Part shown: in pieces, positions 27,944-35,582 of the stretch
Layout of the letters: each line of letters opens with the position of its first letter
Position numbering within the stretch: position 1 is the first letter of the stretch
Notes under the pieces: generated by a model
Database searches by the model: none
Seen by the model: only the letters and a program-made list of their open reading frames with translations
What the model was told of the DNA's origin: nothing
DNA from: JACKFE01 sp050248735
Lineage (GTDB): Bacteria > Nitrospirota > Nitrospiria > Nitrospirales > UBA8639
NCBI GenBank assembly: GCA_050248735.1
Contig: JBFWRU010000013.1
Span: 1-64,000 of the forward strand
DNA length: 64,000 nucleotides
Direction: 5' to 3'
Made by a program: the position numbers and the translations under genes

Positions 27944-28342
27944 ATGGGACGAAGCATGGGACCAAGTCTGTTCACAATAGGATTCCTTGTATGGACTGGG
28001 TTGGTGTTTGCGAGCGACGTAGTCAAGGAGGCTTCCCAGCCTGATGTGAAAAAGGGAGAAAGCATTTACCAGGCCCATTGTGTGGAATGTCATGGTCCGA
28101 GCGGCCGTGGGGATGGTCCGAGGGCCGCTCTATTGGCGCCACGTCCTGGAAATTTGATCTCAGCGGCAACTTCCACGAAGACTGATCAGGAGTTGTTGGC
28201 GATTATTGAGCATGGAGTTCCCCGAACCGCCATGCATGGTTGGGAGACAACACTCTCGGAAAGTGACCGGAAGGATGTGTTAGCATTTATCCGATCGTTG
28301 GTGCATTTTCAAGAACCCGCTCTGACCCCTCCACCGCCCTGA
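27944..28342 (+). CDS. Mono-haem cytochrome c, periplasmic
   Basis: A 132-aa class I c-type cytochrome. A hydrophobic signal segment (LFTIGFLVWTGLVFA) precedes KKGESIYQAHCVECHGPSG, which holds the haem motif CVECH. An AMHGW segment near residue 105 can supply the axial Met, and a C-terminal helix DVLAFIRSLV closes the domain. The start is uncertain: ATG at 27944 or 27956; an in-frame TTG at 27917 looks less likely. Likely an electron carrier in the periplasm; its partner is not nearby. Confidence 0.85.
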   Translation: MGRSMGPSLFTIGFLVWTGLVFASDVVKEASQPDVKKGESIYQAHCVECHGPSGRGDGPRAALLAPRPGNLISAATSTKTDQELLAIIEHGVPRTAMHGWETTLSESDRKDVLAFIRSLVHFQEPALTPPPP

Positions 28343-28425
28343 CTCTCAACAGGGCCTTCTTCGTAGAAATGGGTGAAAAGTCAGGAAGGAATTTCCCAAC
28401 CCTGATTTTCCAGTATAGTCCCATT

Positions 28426-29847
28426 TCACTTTTGGCTCCTCCCTCCTTCCGACTTCTTGGTGCGACCTTTGGATTGAGATTGTGGGAATCTGGCCAAGGC
28501 CTGAAAATAATGGACGAATGCGCTGATCCCGCCTGAGGCCTGATCCCAATCGAAAAATTCATTGGGCGCATGGTATCCATGTTCGGGAAGACTCAATCCC
28601 ATAAATAATATGGGCACTTTCCAGGCCCGTTGTAATAAGGCAATCGCCCCGATTGATCCGCCTTCTCTCACAAACACGGGTCGTCGACCAAACCCCTGAG
28701 CTACGGCTTCTTGCAACGCCTCCGCATAAGGCCCCTGCGAGATACCTTGAAAGGGTTCCAACTCGCAATCCTTGAGCACTTCAATGTCCGGATTTCGATG
28801 TCGAATGTGCTTTTTCAGTAGACGGAAGATTTTAGCCGGTTGTTGATGCGGCACCAACCGCATGCTGACCTTGAGTTCGCCCCAGGGGGGTACAATGGTT
28901 TTGACTCCTGGTCCCATATGCCCGCCGGTTAGCCCGTGTACCTCAAACGTGGGGGAGGCCCAAATCCGTTTGAGTAAATCTTGAGGGTCGGATGTTCGGA
29001 GGGATCGTAGTTGATAGGCTTCTTTAAACAGACGCACCTGAAATCCCGACGCCAGAAAATCTTTCATTTCTGCGCGAGTGGGCGGCACGACATCATCGTA
29101 GAACCCGGGTATTTTCACTCTCCCGGATTTGGCATCCAGACATGAATAGGCCGCATCGCAGAGTTCAGCCAGCGGATTTCGCGCTCCTCCGCCGGTCAGA
29201 CCGGAATGAATGTCGGTTTCCCCGGTTCGAAGAATCAATTGAGCGGCAAGTAATCCGCGTAATCCGCATGATAGGGCCGGACGGTTGCGTGCCACCCAGA
29301 TTGTGTCGGAGACCAGGACCGAGTCGGATGGTTTGACCATTTTTCGATTCTGAAGTACCTCGGAAAAATTTGGACTGCCGATCTCTTCTTCCAGCTCCCA
29401 CAGGACTCGAATGTTCAGTGGGATCCCTGCTTCCCTGGCAAATCGTGCCGCCAGAAGGGCTGTCAGAGCTGGGCCTTTGTCATCCGTCGCCCCCCGCCCA
29501 CAATACTGATCGCCTTTTTTGCTGAACGTAAAAGGTGCTTGACGCCATTCCGGTTCATTGGCCGGCTGAACATCCAGATGGTTATAAATGGTCACGGAGG
29601 GGCACTGTCTTCCGGCAAACCATTCGCCCACGACGGTGGGATACCCCTTTGTGGGGACAATGGAAGTCCTGGCACCAAACGATTCCAAATATTGGCTGGC
29701 CAGGTTAGCCATATTCAACATATTGGGACCATGAGCGGGATCGGAACTGACAGAGGGCACTTCCACCATCTGTCCCAGCATATCTTCAAAGGTCGAACGA
29801 TGGTCACGGATGTAGCTCTGTAACGAAGAGGTGGCAAAGGTCTTCAT
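28426..29847 (-). CDS. M20-family metallopeptidase (dipeptidase-like)
   Basis: A 473-aa zinc peptidase. Metal ligands are seen in YNHLDVQPAN, GRGATDDKGP and WELEEEIGS (catalytic Glu and metal Glu), and the C-terminal HGYHAPNEFF supplies the last histidine. The lid domain carries GLTGGHMGPGVKT. This fits the dipeptidase/carboxypeptidase-G2 group of cytosolic M20 enzymes. The ATG at 29847 with AAGGA upstream is preferred over 29874. Convergent with the cytochrome c gene, ending 84 nt from it. Confidence 0.92.
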   Translation of the reverse strand: MKTFATSSLQSYIRDHRSTFEDMLGQMVEVPSVSSDPAHGPNMLNMANLASQYLESFGARTSIVPTKGYPTVVGEWFAGRQCPSVTIYNHLDVQPANEPEWRQAPFTFSKKGDQYCGRGATDDKGPALTALLAARFAREAGIPLNIRVLWELEEEIGSPNFSEVLQNRKMVKPSDSVLVSDTIWVARNRPALSCGLRGLLAAQLILRTGETDIHSGLTGGGARNPLAELCDAAYSCLDAKSGRVKIPGFYDDVVPPTRAEMKDFLASGFQVRLFKEAYQLRSLRTSDPQDLLKRIWASPTFEVHGLTGGHMGPGVKTIVPPWGELKVSMRLVPHQQPAKIFRLLKKHIRHRNPDIEVLKDCELEPFQGISQGPYAEALQEAVAQGFGRRPVFVREGGSIGAIALLQRAWKVPILFMGLSLPEHGYHAPNEFFDWDQASGGISAFVHYFQALARFPQSQSKGRTKKSEGGRSQK

Positions 29848-29959
29848 GATCGGGTTCCTTACTCTAAGAGACACAACAGGAATAGCGGGGGAGTTTCAGC
29901 TTTATGGGGTCAGGTAACAGAGCGAGGATTAAGCGCGAGTTTTTGGTCCCCGCCATGGG

Positions 29960-31087
29960 CTAATTCACCGAAAAGGGTACTGGAGCAAACGTCACAATAA
30001 AAATTATAAGAGCGGCCCAGGCGACCCACCGCCGTTTTTTTCCAAGGACGGTGTAGGGGTCTGACACCGGGGGATGAGCAATGCCGACCAATCCCGCTAA
30101 TCCCACCCACAGAATCCATCCCGGCCATCCCGTAAAACCCAAGTACAAAAGTATGGGAATGATGGCTATAGCTAGAGAACGTTGCCGGCGACCCAAAACC
30201 GCATACACCACGTGTCCCCCATCCAGTTGGCCTAAGGGCAATAGGTTGATTGCTGTGACAAAAAACCCGAACCAGGCTGCGAAAGCGATTGGATGCAACA
30301 CAATGTCATGGGTGGAAGGAATGGGACCGAACATGAGCCAGGCAAAAAATTGAAGTAGCAAGGGTTCTCCCAACTGCAATCCAAACGTGTGCTCCCTGGG
30401 AACGACTTGTGAATAGGAAAGTCCTATGATGATGGCAAAGACTGCCGCAATAAAACCCGCTATCGGGCCTGCTACCCCTATATCAAAAAGCGCCCGCCGA
30501 TTCATGATCGGGGATTTCATCCGGATAACGGCACCAAAAGTGCCGATAAAATGGGGAGGGCCGGGAATAAATAAGGGAAGCGAGGCCGGGACCCGATGGA
30601 TTTTTGAGAGCACGTAATGGCCTAATTCATGGGTAACTAGAATTCCAAGAAGTGTGCCGGCAAATGGTAAACCATTGAGTAAAGAACCGGGATACCGAAC
30701 CAGAAAATCCCACGCACCCAGGACAGGTTTGGTATTCACTTGATAGGCCCCAGCCCAAAGAGTCGTAAAAATCGTGAGGCCGAACAGGAGAAGCGGAAGC
30801 CCCCAATCTGAAAAAGCGCTTGAGGTAGGCTGATGGTCCTCTTCTAAATCATATGAGGGATCGTTTGGTTCAGGGTAAAATGATTCTTTATTCAGGGTAT
30901 CCCGGTCGATTTTTCTCAAAAACTGTTCACGGAATATGTCCTCTTTTGGAATCGGCCTGATCAAGGGTGGAGCGGCAGAATCATCCCGGGAGGGGAGATC
31001 AACCGGAGAATCAGGGCCCAGGAGCGACGGAGAGGGCCGTTGGGGGTCCTCTGAAGGGCCTGAAGAGATTGGAGGTTCATGATCCAT
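29960..31087 (-). CDS. Site-2-protease-family (M50) membrane metalloprotease
   Basis: A 375-aa polytopic protein. A ~90-residue Pro/Asp-rich cytosolic N-terminal region precedes the membrane part. The zinc motif THELGHY is in a transmembrane helix near residue 150, and the third ligand lies in LGQLDGGH near residue 286. This is the layout of the EGY1/Synechocystis-type intramembrane proteases, without a PDZ domain. Target unknown; such enzymes cut membrane-bound regulators. An RBS (AAGGAAG) precedes the ATG. It lies ~50 nt after the HTH-metallo-beta-lactamase gene, in the same direction. Confidence 0.9.
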   Translation of the reverse strand: MDHEPPISSGPSEDPQRPSPSLLGPDSPVDLPSRDDSAAPPLIRPIPKEDIFREQFLRKIDRDTLNKESFYPEPNDPSYDLEEDHQPTSSAFSDWGLPLLLFGLTIFTTLWAGAYQVNTKPVLGAWDFLVRYPGSLLNGLPFAGTLLGILVTHELGHYVLSKIHRVPASLPLFIPGPPHFIGTFGAVIRMKSPIMNRRALFDIGVAGPIAGFIAAVFAIIIGLSYSQVVPREHTFGLQLGEPLLLQFFAWLMFGPIPSTHDIVLHPIAFAAWFGFFVTAINLLPLGQLDGGHVVYAVLGRRQRSLAIAIIPILLYLGFTGWPGWILWVGLAGLVGIAHPPVSDPYTVLGKKRRWVAWAALIIFIVTFAPVPFSVN

Positions 31088-31137
31088 CTGACGGTCTTCC
31101 TTGACGACGGGCTACTAGACGGCCACTAACATTTCCT

Positions 31138-31989
31138 TTAGGCAAATGGATTGTGTTTATGTTCCTCCTCCACGGTCGTGGCAGGGCCATGTCCGGGGAA
31201 CAAGACGGTTTCGTTCGGTAATTTTAACACGGTTTGCCGGACGGAATGCAGATGCGTGTCATACAATGATGCAGGATTCGACCGGCCCACCGATCCCGCA
31301 AATAATGTATCTCCCACAAAACAGAGGCCTCGGCCTTTCCGTGAGGTGAGAAAACAATATCCGCCAGGGGTATGGCCGGGGGTGCTCAAGCATTCTACCG
31401 TCAATTCTCCCGCCGCGATCATGTGATGGTTTGTGGGAATTTTGAGTGAGGCGGCCGGCGGTTTCCAAGGTAACAGGTCAAAATCGCCATTGCCGAGGTA
31501 AACCGGCACGGGGTGCGCGGCAAGGATCTGCTCCAGTCCTCCGGCATGGTCGGTATGACCGTGTGTGAGGCAAATGCCTATCAGGGTCAGCCCATGGTCC
31601 TGGATAGCAGACAACATGCCCGGTGCATTGTATCCGGTGTCAATCATCAAGGCTTGCTTCGTGCTCGGATCGGATAACAGATAGCCCTTCACTTCATACC
31701 CGCCAATGTCGCCTTTGATGGTTAAGACCAAATCATTTTCCGTTGTCCAAGCCGGTTGAGGTTGGGGGAGCCAGCCGTCCAGTGAAACGCTTAAGAGGGC
31801 ATGGAACCTGAGGTGCAAGGCTTGGCTGAGGCTATGTAATTCCGCCTTTGTGGGTGGGCGGTGCCCTTTTTCCAATTCCTCTAGATCGGATTGGGCAATA
31901 CTGGAGAGGTCAACTATTTCTCCTAGGCCTTTCCCTTGTCCGAATCGTGCCTTTTTTATGATATCGCAAAATTCGTCTTCTAAAGTCAT
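31138..31989 (-). CDS. HTH/metallo-beta-lactamase fusion hydrolase
   Basis: A 283-aa protein. Residues ~1-65 look like an XRE-type helix-turn-helix (LGEIVDLSSIAQSDLEELEKG, PTKAELHSLSQALHL). Residues ~85-283 are a metallo-beta-lactamase fold: THGHTDHAGG, TPGHTPGGYCF, FVGDTLFAGSVGR and FPGHGPATTVEEE, closest to glyoxalase-II-like hydrolases. The pairing of a DNA-binding-type domain with a small-thioester hydrolase suggests metabolite-sensitive regulation, which is inference. GAGG lies 6-7 nt before the ATG. Probably cotranscribed with the M50 protease. Confidence 0.85.
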   Translation of the reverse strand: MTLEDEFCDIIKKARFGQGKGLGEIVDLSSIAQSDLEELEKGHRPPTKAELHSLSQALHLRFHALLSVSLDGWLPQPQPAWTTENDLVLTIKGDIGGYEVKGYLLSDPSTKQALMIDTGYNAPGMLSAIQDHGLTLIGICLTHGHTDHAGGLEQILAAHPVPVYLGNGDFDLLPWKPPAASLKIPTNHHMIAAGELTVECLSTPGHTPGGYCFLTSRKGRGLCFVGDTLFAGSVGRSNPASLYDTHLHSVRQTVLKLPNETVLFPGHGPATTVEEEHKHNPFA

Positions 31990-32463
31990 TATGGCCTCTT
32001 AACAGGAATCAAAGGTGAGAAAAAATCCTAACTTGGTTTTTTCAGGGGTTTATTGTGAAGAGTTACCCGTATTTTGAAGTTTTCAAGAAGAGAAAAAAGA
32101 AAAGCTACCAAGACGACTTGTGTGTCGACTCCTAGCATACCCCTTACCTACTGAATGGGCAAAGTCTTTTATTCACTTTTGGCGCGCGATAGCTCCGCAG
32201 TGCCCGTTTGACACATTAGCGTTCAATCTATATCTAAACCCATACTCACCTACATCTGTTCATTAAGTAGACGCTAAGTCTATTCACCTAGTGATAACGG
32301 ATGGTGTTTTCCCCTAGCATTATTATAGACGTCTTGTTATATATCGCTTCTCAGATATATCCTACCGGTGGCTCAGGAAGGTGGGAAAAGAGCAGAGAAA
32401 AGCCGACTTTCTGTTGAGTTTCATGAAATAGGTTCTTAGATCAATTCTTTTAGGAGGACCCCC
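31990..32463. other. Divergent intergenic region upstream of the TraT-like gene
   Basis: About 470 nt. A weak sigma-70-like pair (TTGTTA at 32334-32339, TATATC at 32356-32361, 16-nt spacer) faces the TraT-like gene. I see no RNA gene or credible frame. Confidence 0.35.
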
Positions 32464-33216
32464 ATGAAGTTATTGTATTCACCCATTGTAAAAAGACTGG
32501 TCGCTTTTGGAATTCTCGTGGCCTTTTTAACGGGTTGTGCTGCAGTACATACTTCAATTCGGAAACGAAATCTTGATGTACAAACCAAAATGAGTGACAC
32601 CATTTTTCTGGATCCGGTTGGGCCAGATAAAAAAGTAGTCTTTGTGGAGGTGCGGAATACCTCGGATAAGGAAAACTTTGATGTTGAAGGGGTGATTAAA
32701 GAGAAGATCACGAAACGCGGGTATCGAGTGACCGATAACCCCGACGAAGCCTATTACCGTCTGCAGGCTAATGTGTTAAGTGTGGCCAGAACCAATCCGG
32801 AGGAGGCTGCTCGTATTTTGGCTAGTGGGTATGGGGATCCGATAGCGGGTGCGGGAGCTGGTGCGGCGGCCGGTGCGGTTATGGGAGGAGCTGGAGGGGG
32901 TGTGGCCGGAGGGATTTTGGGTATGTTAGGCACAGTGGCCGCGGATGCGTATGTGGAAGACGTGATGTTTGTGGCCGTCACCGACATTCAGTTGACTGAA
33001 AAAGCTCCGGAAGGCGTCATTATTCGGTCCGACAGTCAACAAAACTTGGCACAAGGTATGGCCGGGACACAAAGTCAAACCTATTCCGAGGTTGGAAAAC
33101 TGAAGAAATATCGGACCCGTGTTATCAGTACAGCCAATCAAGCCAACCTCGTATACGAAGATGCGGAAGAACCCTTGACTAAGGGGCTGGCTAAAAGTCT
33201 TGCCGGGCTCTTTTAA
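32464..33216 (+). CDS. TraT-like outer-membrane lipoprotein
   Basis: A 250-aa protein. A signal peptide ends in the lipobox FLTGC (Cys at about residue 21). The body matches TraT complement-resistance proteins: VHTSIRKRNLDVQTKMSDTIFLDP, the Gly/Ala-rich hydrophobic stretch at residues ~122-160, and a C terminus with VISTANQANLVYEDA. AGGAGG lies 6 nt before the ATG. In plasmids TraT acts in surface exclusion and serum resistance; chromosomal copies in environmental bacteria are of unknown use, probably envelope-related. A strong hairpin follows. Confidence 0.9.
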   Translation: MKLLYSPIVKRLVAFGILVAFLTGCAAVHTSIRKRNLDVQTKMSDTIFLDPVGPDKKVVFVEVRNTSDKENFDVEGVIKEKITKRGYRVTDNPDEAYYRLQANVLSVARTNPEEAARILASGYGDPIAGAGAGAAAGAVMGGAGGGVAGGILGMLGTVAADAYVEDVMFVAVTDIQLTEKAPEGVIIRSDSQQNLAQGMAGTQSQTYSEVGKLKKYRTRVISTANQANLVYEDAEEPLTKGLAKSLAGLF

Positions 33217-33239
33217 TTCGCGAATATGCTTTTTGGCCT

Positions 33240-33268
33240 TAGCCCCTCGTTTTTGAAACGAGGGGCTA
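33240..33268 (+). other. Very stable 13-bp hairpin after the TraT-like gene
   Basis: Bases 33240-33252 pair perfectly with 33256-33268 around a 3-nt loop. There is no T tract after it, so it is better read as an mRNA 3' stabiliser or processing structure, or an imperfect terminator, between the TraT-like gene and the next small gene. Confidence 0.6.
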
Positions 33269-33348
33269 GGAGCAGAGACTATGTACATGGTGGTCTCAGA
33301 GGTTTATCGGTAAATCTAGTTTTTGGGGTATCTCTAAGGAGGTGGACC

Positions 33349-33699
33349 ATGGGCAACAAGGACTCTCAGTTGGTTCTGAAGGGAATCTTCGGCCTTTTCC
33401 TGAGCATCGTCATCATGGGCATGAGCGAAAGTTCGCTGTGGGCGGGAGAGAAGGAAGATATGGAAGCCATGCAAAAGGCTCTGAATCAGGAAGTTTTGGA
33501 TAAACCATTTTATCCGGGTGATAAAGCTGCGGTAGATGCCTATTTAGATCAGGCCATGAAAAAAGGCGTGAAGCCGAACGACACCCCTCCGCAGGGTTGG
33601 GCTCCTGGATGGACTTGCAATAATTTGACCTATTCTTTTAACGCCTATAGGAACTGCATGCACTACTACCGTTACCACGGCCGGTATTATCCGTATTGA
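33349..33699 (+). CDS. Small exported hypothetical protein
   Basis: A 116-aa protein. The ATG at 33349 has AAGGAGG 6-7 nt upstream, so a longer frame from 33226 (which overlaps the hairpin) is rejected. A signal peptide (LVLKGIFGLFLSIVIMGM, then SSLWAG) is followed by ~80 residues with a Pro-Gly-Trp-rich patch (PPQGWAPGWTCNNLTY) and a Tyr/His-rich end. Two cysteines (WTCNN and RNCMH) may form a disulfide. Family not recognised. Confidence 0.7.
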   Translation: MGNKDSQLVLKGIFGLFLSIVIMGMSESSLWAGEKEDMEAMQKALNQEVLDKPFYPGDKAAVDAYLDQAMKKGVKPNDTPPQGWAPGWTCNNLTYSFNAYRNCMHYYRYHGRYYPY

Positions 33700-33825
33700 T
33701 GATTTGGTCCTTCCTCCAGTTAGGCGCCAGGAGTCTTTAGCCCAAACGTCTTAGGGAGATCTCTGCCCTGTAATATTGTAACCATGCCCAGGACACCTCT
33801 TCCTTAAAATAGTGTTGAAAGAATC

Positions 33826-33850
33826 TAAGTATTCTTGGAATACTTATTTT
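33826..33850 (+). terminator. AT-rich intrinsic terminator
   Basis: A perfect 9-bp stem (33826-33834 with 33838-33846), 3-nt loop, then TTTTGTTCTT. It lies ~130 nt after the small exported protein gene. The GC-poor stem makes its strength uncertain. Confidence 0.55.
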
Positions 33851-33990
33851 GTTCTTCAATATAGATTTCTCCCTTGTAAGAATAAAATGACAAAAAGCTC
33901 TCCAGATTTGGTTTGATCCCTCAGCCTGGTATGAGGTGCGGAAAAGACTTTGTGATGTGGTTCGTCGTGTCTGGAAAAAGGAGAAAAATT

Positions 33991-34458
33991 ATGAAGAGGT
34001 GTTCTGGGGGTTGGTCCAGTGCCTGTTTATTACTGACCTGCACCGGATGTTCCGTGGCCATGGCCTTAAGTGGTAATCCGCAGCCAAACTTTGATGCATT
34101 TGAGGTGGGGGCAAGTCGTAAGCAGGTAGAAATTCAGTTGGGTAAACCCGTCGGCACAGAAAGGTTACCCGACGGAAAGACCAAAGATACCTACCAATTC
34201 GAAATGGGAAATTCTCCAAATGGGCACCGAGCTATGATGAATCTGTATCTTGATTTGGCAACTCTTTTAATTTGGGAATTACCGGGAACGATTATAGAAG
34301 CTAAGATGGGAGAGGACCAAAAAACTTTTGTGATATACGATCAGAATGATCGTGTAGTCAGTATTGAAGGATTCCGGCCACCGGAACCTACGGGTGTGTT
34401 AAAAGAATCCATTGAGGCACATGAAGAAAATCCAGATCAACCCCATGCAAAGGAATGA
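33991..34458 (+). CDS. BamE/SmpA-like lipoprotein
   Basis: A 155-aa protein starting at an ATG with AAAAAGGAG upstream (33991). A lipobox (TCTGC, about residue 20) follows the signal peptide. Residues ~30-70 (FDAFEVGASRKQVEIQLGKP, then TYQFEMG) have the SmpA/OmlA (BamE) fold pattern: a helix ending in Gly-x-Ser, then a Gly-Lys-Pro turn and a strand. It is longer than BamE and carries an acidic C terminus. Likely periplasm-facing in the outer membrane; whether it belongs to the BAM complex is not shown. Confidence 0.65.
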   Translation: MKRCSGGWSSACLLLTCTGCSVAMALSGNPQPNFDAFEVGASRKQVEIQLGKPVGTERLPDGKTKDTYQFEMGNSPNGHRAMMNLYLDLATLLIWELPGTIIEAKMGEDQKTFVIYDQNDRVVSIEGFRPPEPTGVLKESIEAHEENPDQPHAKE

Positions 34459-34800
34459 TTCATAAAGAGTTTACCGCGCAATTTCTTAATTTAAAACCCA
34501 TGTAAATGAATGGTATTGCTCTCCATGGGGGGAGAACCAACTAAAATAGGAATACCTGGCGGAAAGTAAATGCCGGGTTTTATTTCGAGGTGGGATGTTG
34601 ATCTTAAAAGAGTACAGACATTGGAAGAATGTCAAAACAAGTGTTTATGAAATCCTATGAGAATGGTTTATAGGGAGCTTTGAATGAGGGTTGCATGATT
34701 GCAAGAGGATTCTAGCATTTAATCAATAGCTTCATTCCTGTTGCTTGGGAGCACCTGAAAGACTTTCAGGTGCTCCTTTTTTTGAAAGTAACGAGTTGGG
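34459..34800. other. Intergenic region ending in a terminator hairpin
   Basis: About 340 nt between two envelope genes. No credible frame. It could carry an untranslated leader or a small RNA that ends at the strong terminator 34748-34783; promoter elements were not convincing. Confidence 0.4.
34748..34783 (+). terminator. Strong intrinsic terminator 17 nt before a start codon
   Basis: A perfect 14-bp stem (34748-34761 with 34763-34776) followed by seven or more T. The outer-membrane barrel gene starts at 34801. No promoter can fit between, so either this is an attenuator in that gene's leader, or the gene's start or promoter is inside the coding frame. Confidence 0.9.
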
Positions 34801-35442
34801 ATGTTCGATATGAGGGTTGGGTTAGTTCTTATGGTTTTGATGCTGGTTCCCTCTCCGTCTCAAGGAGAGGGATCGGAAACTATTGAGATGTATCTGGCCG
34901 GGTATGGGATGACCACTCAACCCTCAAACAAGGGTATTTCATTTAAGGGAATGGGAGTTTCAGATGAAAGAGTTGATGGAGATCCAGGCTTAGGATTAAA
35001 GGTTGGGTTTTTCCCATACTTATTTCGTGGGTATCTTGGAGTGGAGTTGGAAGCATTTGGGCAAAATAACTCCATGAGCTTTCCCGTGGGTGGAAGTGGA
35101 ATGTCAACGACAAAGGGTGAGAGCAGTCTTATCGCGTATTCTTCGATGCTCAACCTGCTCTTTCGGTATCCCGGACGATATGCACGGCCTTTTGTGGGAA
35201 TAGGAGGGGGACTCTCGAATGGAGTTCTCCATCATGTGGATATTCCAGGTAGAAAAGACAGAAGTGTTGAAATGGATTCAGCTTTGGGGTATCAGTTTTT
35301 GGGAGGGGTTCAACTGGTTGTTGCCAAAAACTGGTTTATATTCGGAGAGTATAAATATAGTGCCGCGCATTACCACTGGAACCAACTTTCTTTGAATTTT
35401 CGCGGTGAGCATTTTTTAGGCGGGGTTGGTTATAATTTTTAA
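34801..35442 (+). CDS. Outer-membrane beta-barrel protein (OmpW/OmpA-like small barrel)
   Basis: A 213-aa protein with a signal peptide (VGLVLMVLMLVPSPSQG) and a body of alternating amphipathic strands: GLGLKVGFFPYLFRGYLGVELEAF, LNLLFRYPGRYARPFVGIGGG, FLGGVQLVVAKNWFIFGEYKYS, ending in aromatic HFLGGVGYNF. This is typical of 8-stranded outer-membrane barrels. The start is the ATG at 34801 or at 34810. The gene sits directly behind a terminator, which suggests conditional expression. Confidence 0.8.
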   Translation: MFDMRVGLVLMVLMLVPSPSQGEGSETIEMYLAGYGMTTQPSNKGISFKGMGVSDERVDGDPGLGLKVGFFPYLFRGYLGVELEAFGQNNSMSFPVGGSGMSTTKGESSLIAYSSMLNLLFRYPGRYARPFVGIGGGLSNGVLHHVDIPGRKDRSVEMDSALGYQFLGGVQLVVAKNWFIFGEYKYSAAHYHWNQLSLNFRGEHFLGGVGYNF

Positions 35443-35582
35443 GGTTTAGATCCCATTCCGATAGGAAACTTTCTCTGCGATTTACTGAAGAAGCCGCCAT
35501 GATCCCTAGCACGATTTCTTATCTGTAATAATGTTGTGAAGCTACACACAGACCATTCAAAGGCAGGATGAAATGCCGGAAG

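Noticed and set aside
28342..28440. Long imperfect inverted repeat between cytochrome c and M20 peptidase
   Set aside because: Pairing of AAATGGG with CCCATTT around a 50-nt region has several mismatches and no T tract; too weak to call a terminator.
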